Positions 27,061 to 34,943 of a stretch of DNA of 64,000 nt are shown in pieces (position 1 is the first letter of the stretch; each line of letters begins with the position of its first letter). Under the pieces are notes generated by a model. That model did not search any database and was not told the DNA's origin. It saw only the letters and a program-made list of their open reading frames with translations. The translations under genes and the position numbers were made by a program. This DNA is from Candidatus Skiveiella danica (lineage in GTDB: Bacteria; Pseudomonadota; Gammaproteobacteria; Burkholderiales; Burkholderiaceae_C): contig JADKHE010000006.1 of NCBI GenBank assembly GCA_016721925.1, positions 17,501-81,500 of the forward strand. The letters run 5' to 3'.

Positions 27061-28188
27061 ATGCTGCTGACCCAAGACCAGGAAATGATCCGCGACGCGG
27101 TGCGCGCGTTTGCCCAGGAAGAGCTGTGGCCGAACGCCGCCCGGTGGGACAAGGAACACCACTTCCCGAAGGATGTGCACCGGGGCCTGGCAGCACTCGG
27201 CGCCTACGGCATCTGCGTGCCCGAGGAATACGGCGGCGCGCACCTCGACTACCTGACGCTGGCGCTGGTGCTCGAAGAAATCGCCGCGGGTGACGGTGGC
27301 ACCAGCACCGCCATCAGCGTGACCAACTGCCCGGTCAACGCCATCCTGATGCGCTACGGCAACGAGGCCCAGAAGCAGCAGTGGCTGACCCCGCTGGCAC
27401 AGGGCGAGCTGCTCGGCGCCTTCTGTCTCACCGAGCCGCACGTGGGCAGTGACGCTTCGGCCTTGCGCACCACGGCGGTGAAGGAGGGCGATGGCTACGT
27501 CATCAACGGCGTCAAGCAGTTCATCACCAGCGGCCAGAACGGCGACGTGGCGATCGTCATCGCCGTCACCGACAAGGGCGCGGGCAAGAAAGGCATGAGC
27601 GCCTTCCTCGTGCCCACCAGCGCGCCCGGCTACGTGGTGGCGCGGCTCGAAGACAAGCTGGGCCAGCACAGCAGCGATACCGCGCAGATCAACTTCGACA
27701 ACTGCCGCATCCCGGTGGAGAACCTGATCGGCGCGGAAGGCGAAGGCTACAAGATCGCGCTGTCGGCGCTGGAAGGCGGGCGCATCGGCATCGCCGCGCA
27801 AAGCGTGGGCATGGCCCGCAGCGCGCTCGATGTGGCCATCGCCTACGCCAAGGATCGCCAGAGCTTCGGCACCGCCATCTTCAACCACCAGGCGGTGGGC
27901 TTTCGCCTGGCCGAGTGCGCCACGCGGCTGGAGGCTGCGCGTCAGCTGATCTGGCACGCCGCCAGCCTGCGCGACGCCGGCCGCCCCTGCCTGAAGGAAG
28001 CCGCGATGGCCAAGCTCTTCGCCAGCGAAACCGCCGAGGCCATCTGCAGCGCCGCCATCCAGACCCTGGGTGGCTACGGCTACGTGAGCGACTTCCCGGT
28101 CGAGCGCATCTACCGCGACGTGCGGGTGTGCCAGATCTACGAAGGCACGTCCGACGTGCAGAAGATCATCATCCAGCGGGGGCTGTGA
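27061..28188 (+). CDS. Short/branched-chain acyl-CoA dehydrogenase
   Basis: A 375-residue FAD-dependent dehydrogenase. It has CLTEPHVGSDASALRTTA, KQFITSGQNGDVAIV and the C-terminal IYEGTSDVQKIIIQRGL. The Glu in YEGTS is the catalytic base of the short/medium-chain type, unlike ivd in this window. It probably oxidises a short straight or branched acyl-CoA (butyryl-, isobutyryl- or 2-methylbutyryl-CoA). It lies 35 bases after the SDR gene and ends the first catabolic block; G+C drops shortly after its stop. Confidence 0.94.
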   Translation: MLLTQDQEMIRDAVRAFAQEELWPNAARWDKEHHFPKDVHRGLAALGAYGICVPEEYGGAHLDYLTLALVLEEIAAGDGGTSTAISVTNCPVNAILMRYGNEAQKQQWLTPLAQGELLGAFCLTEPHVGSDASALRTTAVKEGDGYVINGVKQFITSGQNGDVAIVIAVTDKGAGKKGMSAFLVPTSAPGYVVARLEDKLGQHSSDTAQINFDNCRIPVENLIGAEGEGYKIALSALEGGRIGIAAQSVGMARSALDVAIAYAKDRQSFGTAIFNHQAVGFRLAECATRLEAARQLIWHAASLRDAGRPCLKEAAMAKLFASETAEAICSAAIQTLGGYGYVSDFPVERIYRDVRVCQIYEGTSDVQKIIIQRGL

Positions 28189-28205
28189 GGGGCGGAAGTC
28201 CTGCG

Positions 28206-28256
28206 ATTGATGGTTGAAAACCAACCGTTGAGTGGATGATTTTTAGTCACTCAAAC
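28206..28256 (+). repeat. Possible degenerate GATAGC-type repeat
   Basis: TTGATGGTTGAAAACC, then CCGTTGAGTGGATGATTTTTAG and CACTCAAA resemble the other intergenic copies but with GATGGT in place of GATAGC. It lies just after the acyl-CoA dehydrogenase stop, at the border of the low-GC cassette. The assignment is weak. Confidence 0.3.
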
Positions 28257-28324
28257 AGCTTCGGCTACATTAACCTCAGACTCATTTCCCCGAGCGAGAC
28301 CCGGTGGCTGGCTGCAAGACTGCG

Positions 28325-28720
28325 TTATTTCTTGTCTTTTTCGGCCAAATAGCAGCCACCTTCATAGGTAACGATGGCTCCTGCCGTTATTGCTGCAGGA
28401 ATGATGACGAACGGCGACAGAAGGACGGCCCCGACGCTGCCAATGGTGCCAGCGGTACCCGCCAAGATCCCTGCCGTCCCGGCTGCTGAGGCGCCCGCCG
28501 CAGTAGACCCAAGCATCGCAGCGCCGGTAACCCCATTGGTAATGGCGTACAAACCGGCCGCTTTCATACCTACGCCAACCGCCGCCGCAGCACCGGCACC
28601 CGTGGCGACTGAGCCCGCGACGGGAGCGCCTACAAGTTTGCTCGGTGCGTAATCGCAGACTGCAGCGCTGGCGATATGGGAGCCCGCAATTGCCAGCAGG
28701 TAGACAAGAATCTTGCTCAT
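28325..28720 (-). CDS. Small exported glycine-zipper protein of unknown function
   Basis: A 131-residue protein. The signal peptide is MSKILVYLLAIAGSHIASA with a probable cut after ASA, leaving a mature N-terminus AVCDYAPSK. The rest is a long Gly/Ala-rich hydrophobic stretch with repeated G/A-x-x-x-G spacing, ending VTYEGGCYLAEKDKK. One Cys at each end of the mature chain could form a disulfide. This looks like a membrane-inserting or pore-like glycine-zipper protein (inference). The ATG at 28720 is preceded by AGGGAAAT; the frame opens further upstream without a signal peptide. It is divergent from the DUF2868/GTPase operon, whose GTPase also carries a Gly-rich hydrophobic segment. Function unknown. 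Confidence 0.72.
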   Translation of the reverse strand: MSKILVYLLAIAGSHIASAAVCDYAPSKLVGAPVAGSVATGAGAAAAVGVGMKAAGLYAITNGVTGAAMLGSTAAGASAAGTAGILAGTAGTIGSVGAVLLSPFVIIPAAITAGAIVTYEGGCYLAEKDKK

Positions 28721-28897
28721 ATTTCCCTTTCGACGGACGACGCATTTACTGTACTCATCTGCTTGGCAAAACACCAGCCCAAGAGCGCTAGAAGATGACT
28801 TTGTGCGCCAGAATGGAGGCCTCTCCTCAGATCTTTCTCTCACACGAAGTTCTCGAGTGCCTCACCAAACTTGCCATTCCTTCCAGGGCGTCCAAGT

Positions 28898-30367
28898 ATG
28901 CCGTTGACTGAACATCAAGCGCAGCAGGTCACCCTTGTTCGCGTTCTCGAACAGACGCCAAACAATGGGTCCGTCTGGTCAGCCAGCGATGCCAAGGAAG
29001 CGACCCGCGCCGCCAGGGATTTGGTGGGCACAAGAGCATCCTTTACCGAGTTCGTCGCCCGCAGGGCGCAATGGGCGCTGGAGGAAATTAACCGTCGATC
29101 ACCTGATCGGGCCTTCAACCTTCAAGCACCAAAGTGGCCCTTGGTTGCCGGCCAGGCAATATTTGCGATCGCAATCCTTGCCGGATTCTGCGCGCACCTC
29201 TTGGGAACATTGCTCATGCCCGGCTACGTTTACGGGTACATGCACGTCATTCAACCGGCTGTGTTGGCGCTAATTGGGTGGAACTTGTTTTTCTTCGGTT
29301 GGTTTTTTTTCCAATGGATTTTGCACCTTTTCAAGGGCCACAAAAAGCCGACCGGCCCATTGATTGAATTGTTCGGGAGACTGCGCGCCTCTGAGTCTCT
29401 CGGGTTCGACAAAGTGCGTCGGACACCTTGGGTCACCAGCTTCAAGGAAACCTGGAGCCAGCTATCGGGTCCTATTAACGAGGCTCGTCTCAAAATGGTG
29501 GCGAGCATGGCATCGTTGTTTTTTACAGCCGGTGCGATGGTCGGCCTAATCGCCCAAGGCTTCGGCAAGGAAATCCGGATGGGCTGGGCAACCACCTACC
29601 CCTGGATAAATGGCACGTCTATGCATTGTGTCGTCAGTCGTGTCCTTGCGCCCGGAGCTTGGCTGACAAACATCCCGATACCTGATGCCCAACACATAAA
29701 CAGCTGGCGCTTGCCTCTGAGCAACGAAGAGGTTGCATATAAGTGGCTCTATCTGTACGTTGCTTCCGTGTTGGCCTGGGTCATCATCCCACGGCTCTAC
29801 CTTGTCGCACTGAACGCCTTCTCCCGCTGGCGGATGTGCCGCGATTTCCCTTTGCCCATGAATGGCGCCTACTTCACCACGCTGCGCGCCGCTTGGCGCG
29901 GTCAACGCATCGGTGTTTCGGTCGTACCGTTCCGGTATGAGTTGTCCCCGGCGCTGCGCAGCAATCTCGGCGCCATGCTGGAACGCATCTATGGCCTGGC
30001 GGTGGACATCACCGTCGAGCAAGCCGTCCTGATGGGCGAAGACGCCACGGACTGGAAGAAGACGGTCAAACGCGAAGGCCACGTTGCCGTCATCGTGATC
30101 TTCAATCTGGCGGCAACGGCGGAGGCCGACGCGCACGGTGCCCTGTTGCAGCGATTGCGCAAGAGCATCGAAGACGGAACACCTGTCGTCCCCATCGTGG
30201 ACACGGGTGCCTATCGCCAGGATGATCCCGAACGTTTTCGGCAACGCTGCAATCAGTGGCGGCAAATTCTGGACAGACTAAAGTTCAAGCCACTGTTTCT
30301 GGATCTCCACAAGGCCGCAGAAGACGACCTGAAAACGCTGGACAACCGGCTGAACCAAGATGACTGA
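28898..30367 (+). CDS. DUF2868-type multi-spanning membrane protein
   Basis: A 489-residue protein with hydrophobic segments near 81-106, 118-145, 199-222 and 282-307 and a soluble C-terminal domain (about 330-489). The N-terminal plan (EHQAQQVTLVRVLEQ, then ATRAARDL and FVARRAQWALEEI) and its pairing with a GTPase fit the DUF2868 family by memory. The ATG at 28898 is used; the in-frame ATG at 28871 is an alternative. It overlaps the GTPase gene by 8 bases, so the two are coupled. Base composition is low: positions 29281-29340 have 23 G+C in 60 bases, against 43 in 60 at 28021-28080 in the preceding gene. Probably a membrane partner of the GTPase. Confidence 0.82.
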   Translation: MPLTEHQAQQVTLVRVLEQTPNNGSVWSASDAKEATRAARDLVGTRASFTEFVARRAQWALEEINRRSPDRAFNLQAPKWPLVAGQAIFAIAILAGFCAHLLGTLLMPGYVYGYMHVIQPAVLALIGWNLFFFGWFFFQWILHLFKGHKKPTGPLIELFGRLRASESLGFDKVRRTPWVTSFKETWSQLSGPINEARLKMVASMASLFFTAGAMVGLIAQGFGKEIRMGWATTYPWINGTSMHCVVSRVLAPGAWLTNIPIPDAQHINSWRLPLSNEEVAYKWLYLYVASVLAWVIIPRLYLVALNAFSRWRMCRDFPLPMNGAYFTTLRAAWRGQRIGVSVVPFRYELSPALRSNLGAMLERIYGLAVDITVEQAVLMGEDATDWKKTVKREGHVAVIVIFNLAATAEADAHGALLQRLRKSIEDGTPVVPIVDTGAYRQDDPERFRQRCNQWRQILDRLKFKPLFLDLHKAAEDDLKTLDNRLNQDD

Positions 30368-31925
30368 ATCCGCTGCCGCGCCACACCTGCCTGAGTTTGG
30401 CATCTTCCTGGTGGCGCATACCAACGTCGGCAAGACAACGCTGATTCGCACGTTGCTGGGCAAGGACGTCGGCGAGATCGAGGACGCGCCGGACGTAACC
30501 AAAGCCGTGACTTCGTACGATCTGGTCGTCGATCGAACCGCCGGCGCCTTGCGGTTGTGGGACACCCCGGGGTTCGGCGACAGCTTCCGCCTGGCCAGAC
30601 GGTTCCGGCAGCGACATCGCTGGGTCGCCTGGGCGATTCGAGAGTGTTGGGACCGCGCCTTCAACCAGAAACTGTGGCGCGGTCAGCGCCTTGTCCTTGA
30701 TCTTCGGACACGGGCGAGCGTGATTCTCTATCCCGTGAGCCTGCTGGAGCGACCCGTCGATGCGGTGTACGTGGCGCCTGAACTGGAAATAATGGCCTGG
30801 GTGGGCAAACCGGTACTGGCCATCTTCAACCAGGGCGTTGGACTGCAGAGCCAAGCGTCGGAGGTCGAGCGAGTCAATGAGTGGCAACGTCATTTGTCGG
30901 GATTCCCGGCAGTACGGAGTGTGCTGCGCCTAGATGCCTACACGCGCTGCTGGCTGCAAGAGTTGGCGCTTTATCGCGAAATCAGCCATGTTCTGCCTGA
31001 AACGGAAAGAGCAACCTACAGCAAGCTGGAGGCCGTGCTCGGTCAAAGCTATTCGAATCGTTTCGATGCGTCGGTGTCAGCCCTATCGGCTTACTTGCTG
31101 CGCCTGGCGACGGATAAGGTAGAACTTGAAGCTGGCTGGTTTGAAGGGATAAAAGACGTCTGGACTTCTTTGCGGAAATCCATCCCGTGGGGCAAGTCCA
31201 AGGATATGACCCCGTTTGAAGTGGCGATGCAGGGATTGGCGCAACGTTATGCCGAAGGAACCAAGGCTGTGACTGACAAGCTGATTGCCATTAACCGACT
31301 GGACGGCGTGTCTGCTTCGGAGATCGTGGAAACTGCAGATGCCAAGCTGGTGACCGATAAGCCCGTGGACGGAGGGAGTTCTGCCCTTGTCGGTGGGGTG
31401 ATTTCGGGGATCCTTACGGGTCTCGGCGCTGATCTGCTCACCGGTGGCTTGACACTGGGCTCGGGTGCTTTGGTCGGCGGTGTTCTGGGCGCGATGGGAG
31501 CTGCGGCGCTGGCCAAGGGCTACAACGTCTACACCCACAAGAACATGAAGATGGTCGGCTGGAGCGGTGAATCGCTGACAGAAGCATTTGGAAAGTCGGT
31601 GATGTTGTATATCTCCATCGCGCATTTCGGACGCGGTCAGGGCCAGTGGCGCCGCAAGGAAGATCCCACGAACTGGACCATTGCTGCAAACGAGGTGCTC
31701 CAGCGTGACGGTGAAAGGCTGAAGCGGTTGTGGGCCAAGGTTGGCGCGCCTGCGAGTTCGCAGCGTGAAGAAGGGGAATGCGAGACCGAGGTCCGCCATT
31801 TCTTGCGAGAGGTGCTGCGGCATCTTTATCCAGAGTCCAGAACAGTCCTGCCAGAAGAGCGGTTCGGCGCAGGCAAGTCGGCCGCGCAGTTGAATCTGCC
31901 AATAAAGGAAAAGTCGTCATCATGA
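30360..31925 (+). CDS. DUF3482-type membrane-associated GTPase
   Basis: A 521-residue GTP-binding protein. The G1 loop is AHTNVGKTTL (about 19-28; the first Gly of GxxxxGKT is Ala), G3 is WDTPGFGD (about 73), and the usual NKxD reads FNQG (about 160), so nucleotide specificity may be relaxed. A Gly-rich hydrophobic segment (about 341-390, SALVGGVISGILTGLGADLL and onward) probably inserts into membrane, and a charged C-terminus follows. The pattern matches GTPase/DUF3482 proteins, always seen with DUF2868 partners as far as I recall. Neighbours overlap on both sides (8 bases upstream, 4 bases ATGA downstream), so this is a compact operon. The cellular role is not established. Confidence 0.85.
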   Translation: MTESAAAPHLPEFGIFLVAHTNVGKTTLIRTLLGKDVGEIEDAPDVTKAVTSYDLVVDRTAGALRLWDTPGFGDSFRLARRFRQRHRWVAWAIRECWDRAFNQKLWRGQRLVLDLRTRASVILYPVSLLERPVDAVYVAPELEIMAWVGKPVLAIFNQGVGLQSQASEVERVNEWQRHLSGFPAVRSVLRLDAYTRCWLQELALYREISHVLPETERATYSKLEAVLGQSYSNRFDASVSALSAYLLRLATDKVELEAGWFEGIKDVWTSLRKSIPWGKSKDMTPFEVAMQGLAQRYAEGTKAVTDKLIAINRLDGVSASEIVETADAKLVTDKPVDGGSSALVGGVISGILTGLGADLLTGGLTLGSGALVGGVLGAMGAAALAKGYNVYTHKNMKMVGWSGESLTEAFGKSVMLYISIAHFGRGQGQWRRKEDPTNWTIAANEVLQRDGERLKRLWAKVGAPASSQREEGECETEVRHFLREVLRHLYPESRTVLPEERFGAGKSAAQLNLPIKEKSSS

Positions 31926-32362
31926 ATCTGCAACGCTGGCTTCAAGTTCCGGGCGTGCGCTTCGGGGCGCTGGTCCATGGAGTCGTTTTCGTGTGCCTGG
32001 CGGCCGTCTGGTATGCGCTGGAGCCGCGCTCGGGCGGGACGCGAACGGCCGACACCGGCGCGATGGATCTGCTGGCGCCGGTCGTGTTTCTTTTGACGGC
32101 CTCGGTCGTCGTGGCCCTGGCGGCGGCGTCGTCGGTGCTGGGGGCTTTTGCCGGCTATTGGGCAGCCCGCACGGGCAGCCCGGTGGTGGGGGCGCTGGCC
32201 GGGCTGGCGGCGGGCGCTGTAGTCGCCGGCGTGCTGGCCGTGCTGTTTCCGGGCGCCGCCGCCGGCATGGGCGCGGCCTGGGTGGCCAAGATGAAGTGGC
32301 TGGTGCCGCCGGCGGTCGTGGCGGGTATCGTGGTGGGCGTCATCGATCGCGATCGCCCGTAG
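31922..32362 (+). CDS. Small multi-spanning membrane protein, unknown
   Basis: A 146-residue protein with about four hydrophobic segments (about 15-33, 48-80, 88-112, 123-140), rich in Ala, Gly and Val. The ATG overlaps the GTPase stop (ATGA), making it the third gene of the DUF2868/GTPase operon. Unlike them its codons are GC-rich like the rest of the chromosome. No family was recognised. It may be a local gene that the cassette joined, or the third component of the system. Confidence 0.78.
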   Translation: MNLQRWLQVPGVRFGALVHGVVFVCLAAVWYALEPRSGGTRTADTGAMDLLAPVVFLLTASVVVALAAASSVLGAFAGYWAARTGSPVVGALAGLAAGAVVAGVLAVLFPGAAAGMGAAWVAKMKWLVPPAVVAGIVVGVIDRDRP

Positions 32363-32384
32363 CCGCAAGACCTCTTTCAACGAG

Positions 32385-32410
32385 ACCCACGCACCTGCGC
32401 CCGCGTGGGT
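32385..32410 (+). terminator. Possible hairpin terminator after the GTPase operon
   Basis: The 8-bp stem ACCCACGC / GCGTGGGT has a 10-base loop and is followed only by GAAAATCTG, without a T-run. It separates the GTPase operon from the rhodanese gene. Confidence 0.4.
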
Positions 32411-32450
32411 GAAAATCTGTGCCCACACACCGAAAAATCAGGAGACTCCC

Positions 32451-32876
32451 ATGCCGATCACCAAAGGCTTCCGCCAGCTCGTCGATGAGGCGAATGCGCA
32501 GATCACCACCTACAGCGTCGAACAGGTCCGCGCGCGGCTGGACGACCCTACTGTGCAGATCGTCGACATCCGCGATGTGCGCGAACTGGAGCGCGAAGGC
32601 ACGGTGCCCGGCTGCATCAATGCGCCACGCGGCATGCTGGAGTTCTGGGTGGACCCGGCCTCGCCCTATTACAAGCCGGTGTTCGGCGACGAGGGCCGGG
32701 AGTACATCCTGTTCTGCGGCGCCGGCTGGCGCAGCGCGCTGGCGGCCAAGGCGCTGAAGGACATGGGCATGACCAACGTGGCCCACATCGACGGCGGCTT
32801 TGCGGAATGGGTGAAGCAGGCCGCACCGGTGGAGAGCTACGAGGCGCACCGCGCCCGCCGGCACCCGGCCAAGTGA
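32451..32876 (+). CDS. Rhodanese-like sulfurtransferase
   Basis: A 141-residue single rhodanese domain. VQIVDIRDVRELEREGTVPGCINAPRG is the CDC25/rhodanese N-motif, and the active-site loop is FCGAGWRSALAA with catalytic Cys near residue 90; the end is HIDGGFAEW. It is cytoplasmic with no signal peptide. The loop CGAGWRS is the length of sulfurtransferases rather than phosphatases. The ATG at 32451 has GGAGA upstream. The sulfur acceptor is not known. Confidence 0.92.
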   Translation: MPITKGFRQLVDEANAQITTYSVEQVRARLDDPTVQIVDIRDVRELEREGTVPGCINAPRGMLEFWVDPASPYYKPVFGDEGREYILFCGAGWRSALAAKALKDMGMTNVAHIDGGFAEWVKQAAPVESYEAHRARRHPAK

Positions 32877-32886
32877 GCGGCCTGCG

Positions 32887-33300
32887 GTGAGCGTGCCCGA
32901 CGCCTGCCCCTGTGGCCGTACCGATGCCAAAGGGCGCGCCGTGCCCTACGCCGCCTGTTGTGGGCGCTACCTTGATGGCGACCTCCCGGTGCCCGACGCC
33001 GAACACCTGATGCGTTCGCGCTACACCGCCTTCGTGCGGCAGCGGGCCGGCTACCTCCTGGCCACCTGGCATCCGGCGCACCGCCCGGCGGCGCTGGATT
33101 TCGAGCCCGGCGCGAAGTGGCTGGGCCTGGAGGTGCGTGGCCACCGCGTTACCGGGGCCGACACGGCCGAGGTCGAGTTTGTCGCGCGCCACCGTGTGGG
33201 CGGGCGCGCGGTGCGCCTGCACGAGCGCAGCCGCTTTGTGCGCGAACCCGTCGATGGCGTGGCGCGCTGGCTGTACCTCGATGGCGACCTGCTCGGGTGA
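32887..33300 (+). CDS. YchJ-family (UPF0225) SEC-C protein
   Basis: A 137-residue protein starting with a cysteine cluster CPCGRTDAKG and CCGRYLDG, the SEC-C-like zinc motif at the N-terminus of YchJ proteins. MRSRYTAFVRQRAGYLLATWHP and RSRFVREPVDGVARWLYLDGD are the conserved body. The GTG start at 32887 is 10 bases after the rhodanese stop. Function unknown in the family; a protein-binding role has been suggested by fold. Confidence 0.88.
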   Translation: MSVPDACPCGRTDAKGRAVPYAACCGRYLDGDLPVPDAEHLMRSRYTAFVRQRAGYLLATWHPAHRPAALDFEPGAKWLGLEVRGHRVTGADTAEVEFVARHRVGGRAVRLHERSRFVREPVDGVARWLYLDGDLLG

Positions 33301-33301
33301 C

Positions 33302-33361
33302 GTTTTGAGTTGAAATGGCTCTTTCCCATCGTCTATCGGTCATCGACAGCTATGAAATTTG
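33302..33361 (-). repeat. Dispersed GATAGC-type intergenic repeat, copy 4 (reverse)
   Basis: Read on the minus strand: CATAGCTGTCGATGACC, CGATGGGAAAGAGCC, ATTTC, then CTCAAAAC. It fills the gap between the YchJ stop and the HAD gene. The HAD start codon (33352) lies inside its terminal GCTATG block, so the repeat contributes the initiation region. Confidence 0.68.
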
Positions 33362-34011
33362 AAGCCATCCTGTTCGATTGCGACGGCGTGCTGGTGGACA
33401 GCGAGCCCATCGTCAACGGCGTGCTGCGCGACATGCTCGAGGAGGCCGGCTGGGCGATGACGCTGGCGGAATGCATGGCCACCTTTGTTGGCAAGGCGGT
33501 GCGCGACGAGCGCGCCCTCATCGCGGCGCGCACCGGCCGGCCGCTGACCGACGACTGGCTGTCCGCCTTCTACGAACGGCGCAACCTGGCCCTGCGCGAG
33601 GGGCTGGCCGCGATCGACGGCGCGCACGAGGCCGTGGCGGCGGCCCATGCCCGCGTGGACGGGCGCATCGCCTGCGCGTCCGGGGCGGACCGATTCAAGG
33701 TGGAGATGCAGCTGGCCCAGGTCGGGCTGCTGCCGTATTTCGACGGCCGGGTGTTCAGCGGCCACGAGATGCCGCGCTCCAAGCCCGCGCCCGATGTGTA
33801 CCTGGCCGCCGCCGACCACCTGGGCGCCGCCGGCGCGCACTGCCTGGTGGTGGAGGACACGCCCACCGGCGTGACGGCCGGCGTCGCGGCAGGCGCCACG
33901 GTCTGGGCCCTGTGTACCGTGCCTGCGCAGGCGAGCGCCTTGGAGGCGGCCGGTGCCACCCGGCTGCTCGGCCACATGGGGGAGCTGGCCGCGCTGCTGG
34001 CCACCGGCTGA
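33352..34011 (+). CDS. HAD-IA phosphatase (phosphoglycolate/phosphoglucomutase-like)
   Basis: A 219-residue HAD hydrolase. Motif I is ILFDCDGVLVDSEP (nucleophile and acid Asp, residues about 9-11), a cap domain follows (about 16-85), motif II is ASGADRF, and motif III/IV is KPAPDVYL with VVEDTPTGVTAG. The LVDSEP form suggests the beta-phosphoglucomutase/sugar-phosphatase branch. The start ATG lies in a dispersed repeat. No strong ribosome site is seen. Confidence 0.9.
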   Translation: MKFEAILFDCDGVLVDSEPIVNGVLRDMLEEAGWAMTLAECMATFVGKAVRDERALIAARTGRPLTDDWLSAFYERRNLALREGLAAIDGAHEAVAAAHARVDGRIACASGADRFKVEMQLAQVGLLPYFDGRVFSGHEMPRSKPAPDVYLAAADHLGAAGAHCLVVEDTPTGVTAGVAAGATVWALCTVPAQASALEAAGATRLLGHMGELAALLATG

Positions 34012-34167
34012 GCCTTCGCCGCCGGCCGCAGGATCGGACTTGCCTGTTTGGCAGGCACCGCGTCGCAGGCCGCGCCGGATGGGGCTTTGGCGGCTTGTCC
34101 CGGGGGACCTGCACAGACTTGTCCACAGAAGCTGGGGATCAAACGCCGGAGGCAGGCTCGGGTCGCG

Positions 34168-34230
34168 AAAAATCGAGCCAAAAAGGCACCATCCCAGTGC
34201 CGATGGGACACAAGACGCTATGGATTCAGG
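34168..34230 (-). repeat. Dispersed GATAGC-type intergenic repeat, copy 5 (reverse)
   Basis: Read on the minus strand: CATAGCGTCTTGTG, CCCATCGGCACTGGGATGGTGCC, a T5 run, then CTCGATTTTT. It lies in the 235-base gap between the convergent HAD and GST genes; the rest of the gap shows no gene. Confidence 0.68.
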
Positions 34231-34246
34231 AGTTTTTTGGCCGGGC

Positions 34247-34921
34247 TCAGGCGAGCGGCCGCACGTCGGGCGCCGGCGTCGTCGGTACGCCTTGGTCCAG
34301 CGCGGCCAGGTGCTGGGTCGTCAGCGCGCGCTGGAAGGCATCACGGGTCTGCAGGCGCTGCCAGTAGTGAGTGACCGCTTCGGGAAACTGCTTTGCCAGG
34401 CCGAGGTGCTCGGCCAGCAACACTGCGTAGCCCACGGCGACATCGGCCGCAGTGAAGCGCCCAGCGCATAGGAAATCCTGCTGCTGCAAGGTGCCATCCA
34501 CCGCGCGCAGCCGCGCCAGGAACCAGCGGGCGTAGTCGGTGGCCACCTGCGGCGACAGGCGATCCGGCGGCTCCATGTGGGTGTAGCGCAGCACCAGCGT
34601 CTGCGGGAAGGTGAGCGTGGCGTCGCTCATGTGCAGCCAGTTCAGGTACGCGCCATAAGCCGGGTCGGCCACCGGAACATCCAGGTTGCCCGGGCTGTGG
34701 CGTGCCGCCAGGTACTGGCAGATGGCGGCCGATTCGGTCAAACGCACCGCCCCGTCCACGAGCAGCGGCACCGTGCCCAGCGGGTTGTCGGCCAGGAAAT
34801 GCCGGGCGTGCACGCGTGGCGGAAACGGCAGCATGCGCAGGGTGTAGGGCAGGCCCAGCTCTTCGAGCAGCCAAAGGGGGCGAAACGAGCGGGCGCTGAC
34901 ACAGTGGTGCAGGGTGATCAT
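34247..34921 (-). CDS. Glutathione S-transferase family protein
   Basis: A 224-residue GST. The thioredoxin-like N-domain (1-78) starts ITLHHCVSARSFRPLWLLEELGLPY and includes NPLGTVPLLVDGAVRLTESAAICQYLA, where TESAAI is the glutathione-binding motif. The helical C-domain spans about 88-210. The usual catalytic Ser/Tyr position is within SARSFRP. It follows the AraC-type regulator on the same strand by 22 bases and is probably its cotranscribed partner. Substrate unknown. Confidence 0.92.
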   Translation of the reverse strand: MITLHHCVSARSFRPLWLLEELGLPYTLRMLPFPPRVHARHFLADNPLGTVPLLVDGAVRLTESAAICQYLAARHSPGNLDVPVADPAYGAYLNWLHMSDATLTFPQTLVLRYTHMEPPDRLSPQVATDYARWFLARLRAVDGTLQQQDFLCAGRFTAADVAVGYAVLLAEHLGLAKQFPEAVTHYWQRLQTRDAFQRALTTQHLAALDQGVPTTPAPDVRPLA

Positions 34922-34943
34922 GGCGCCGAGTGTAGGCGGCCGT

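Noticed and set aside
28713..28907. A short plus-strand frame in the divergent gap before the DUF2868 gene
   Set aside because: It overlaps the promoter region and the DUF2868 start and has no family features or ribosome site.
28189..32450. An integrated prophage or insertion sequence as source of the low-GC cassette
   Set aside because: No integrase, transposase, terminal inverted repeat, direct target duplication or tRNA junction can be seen.
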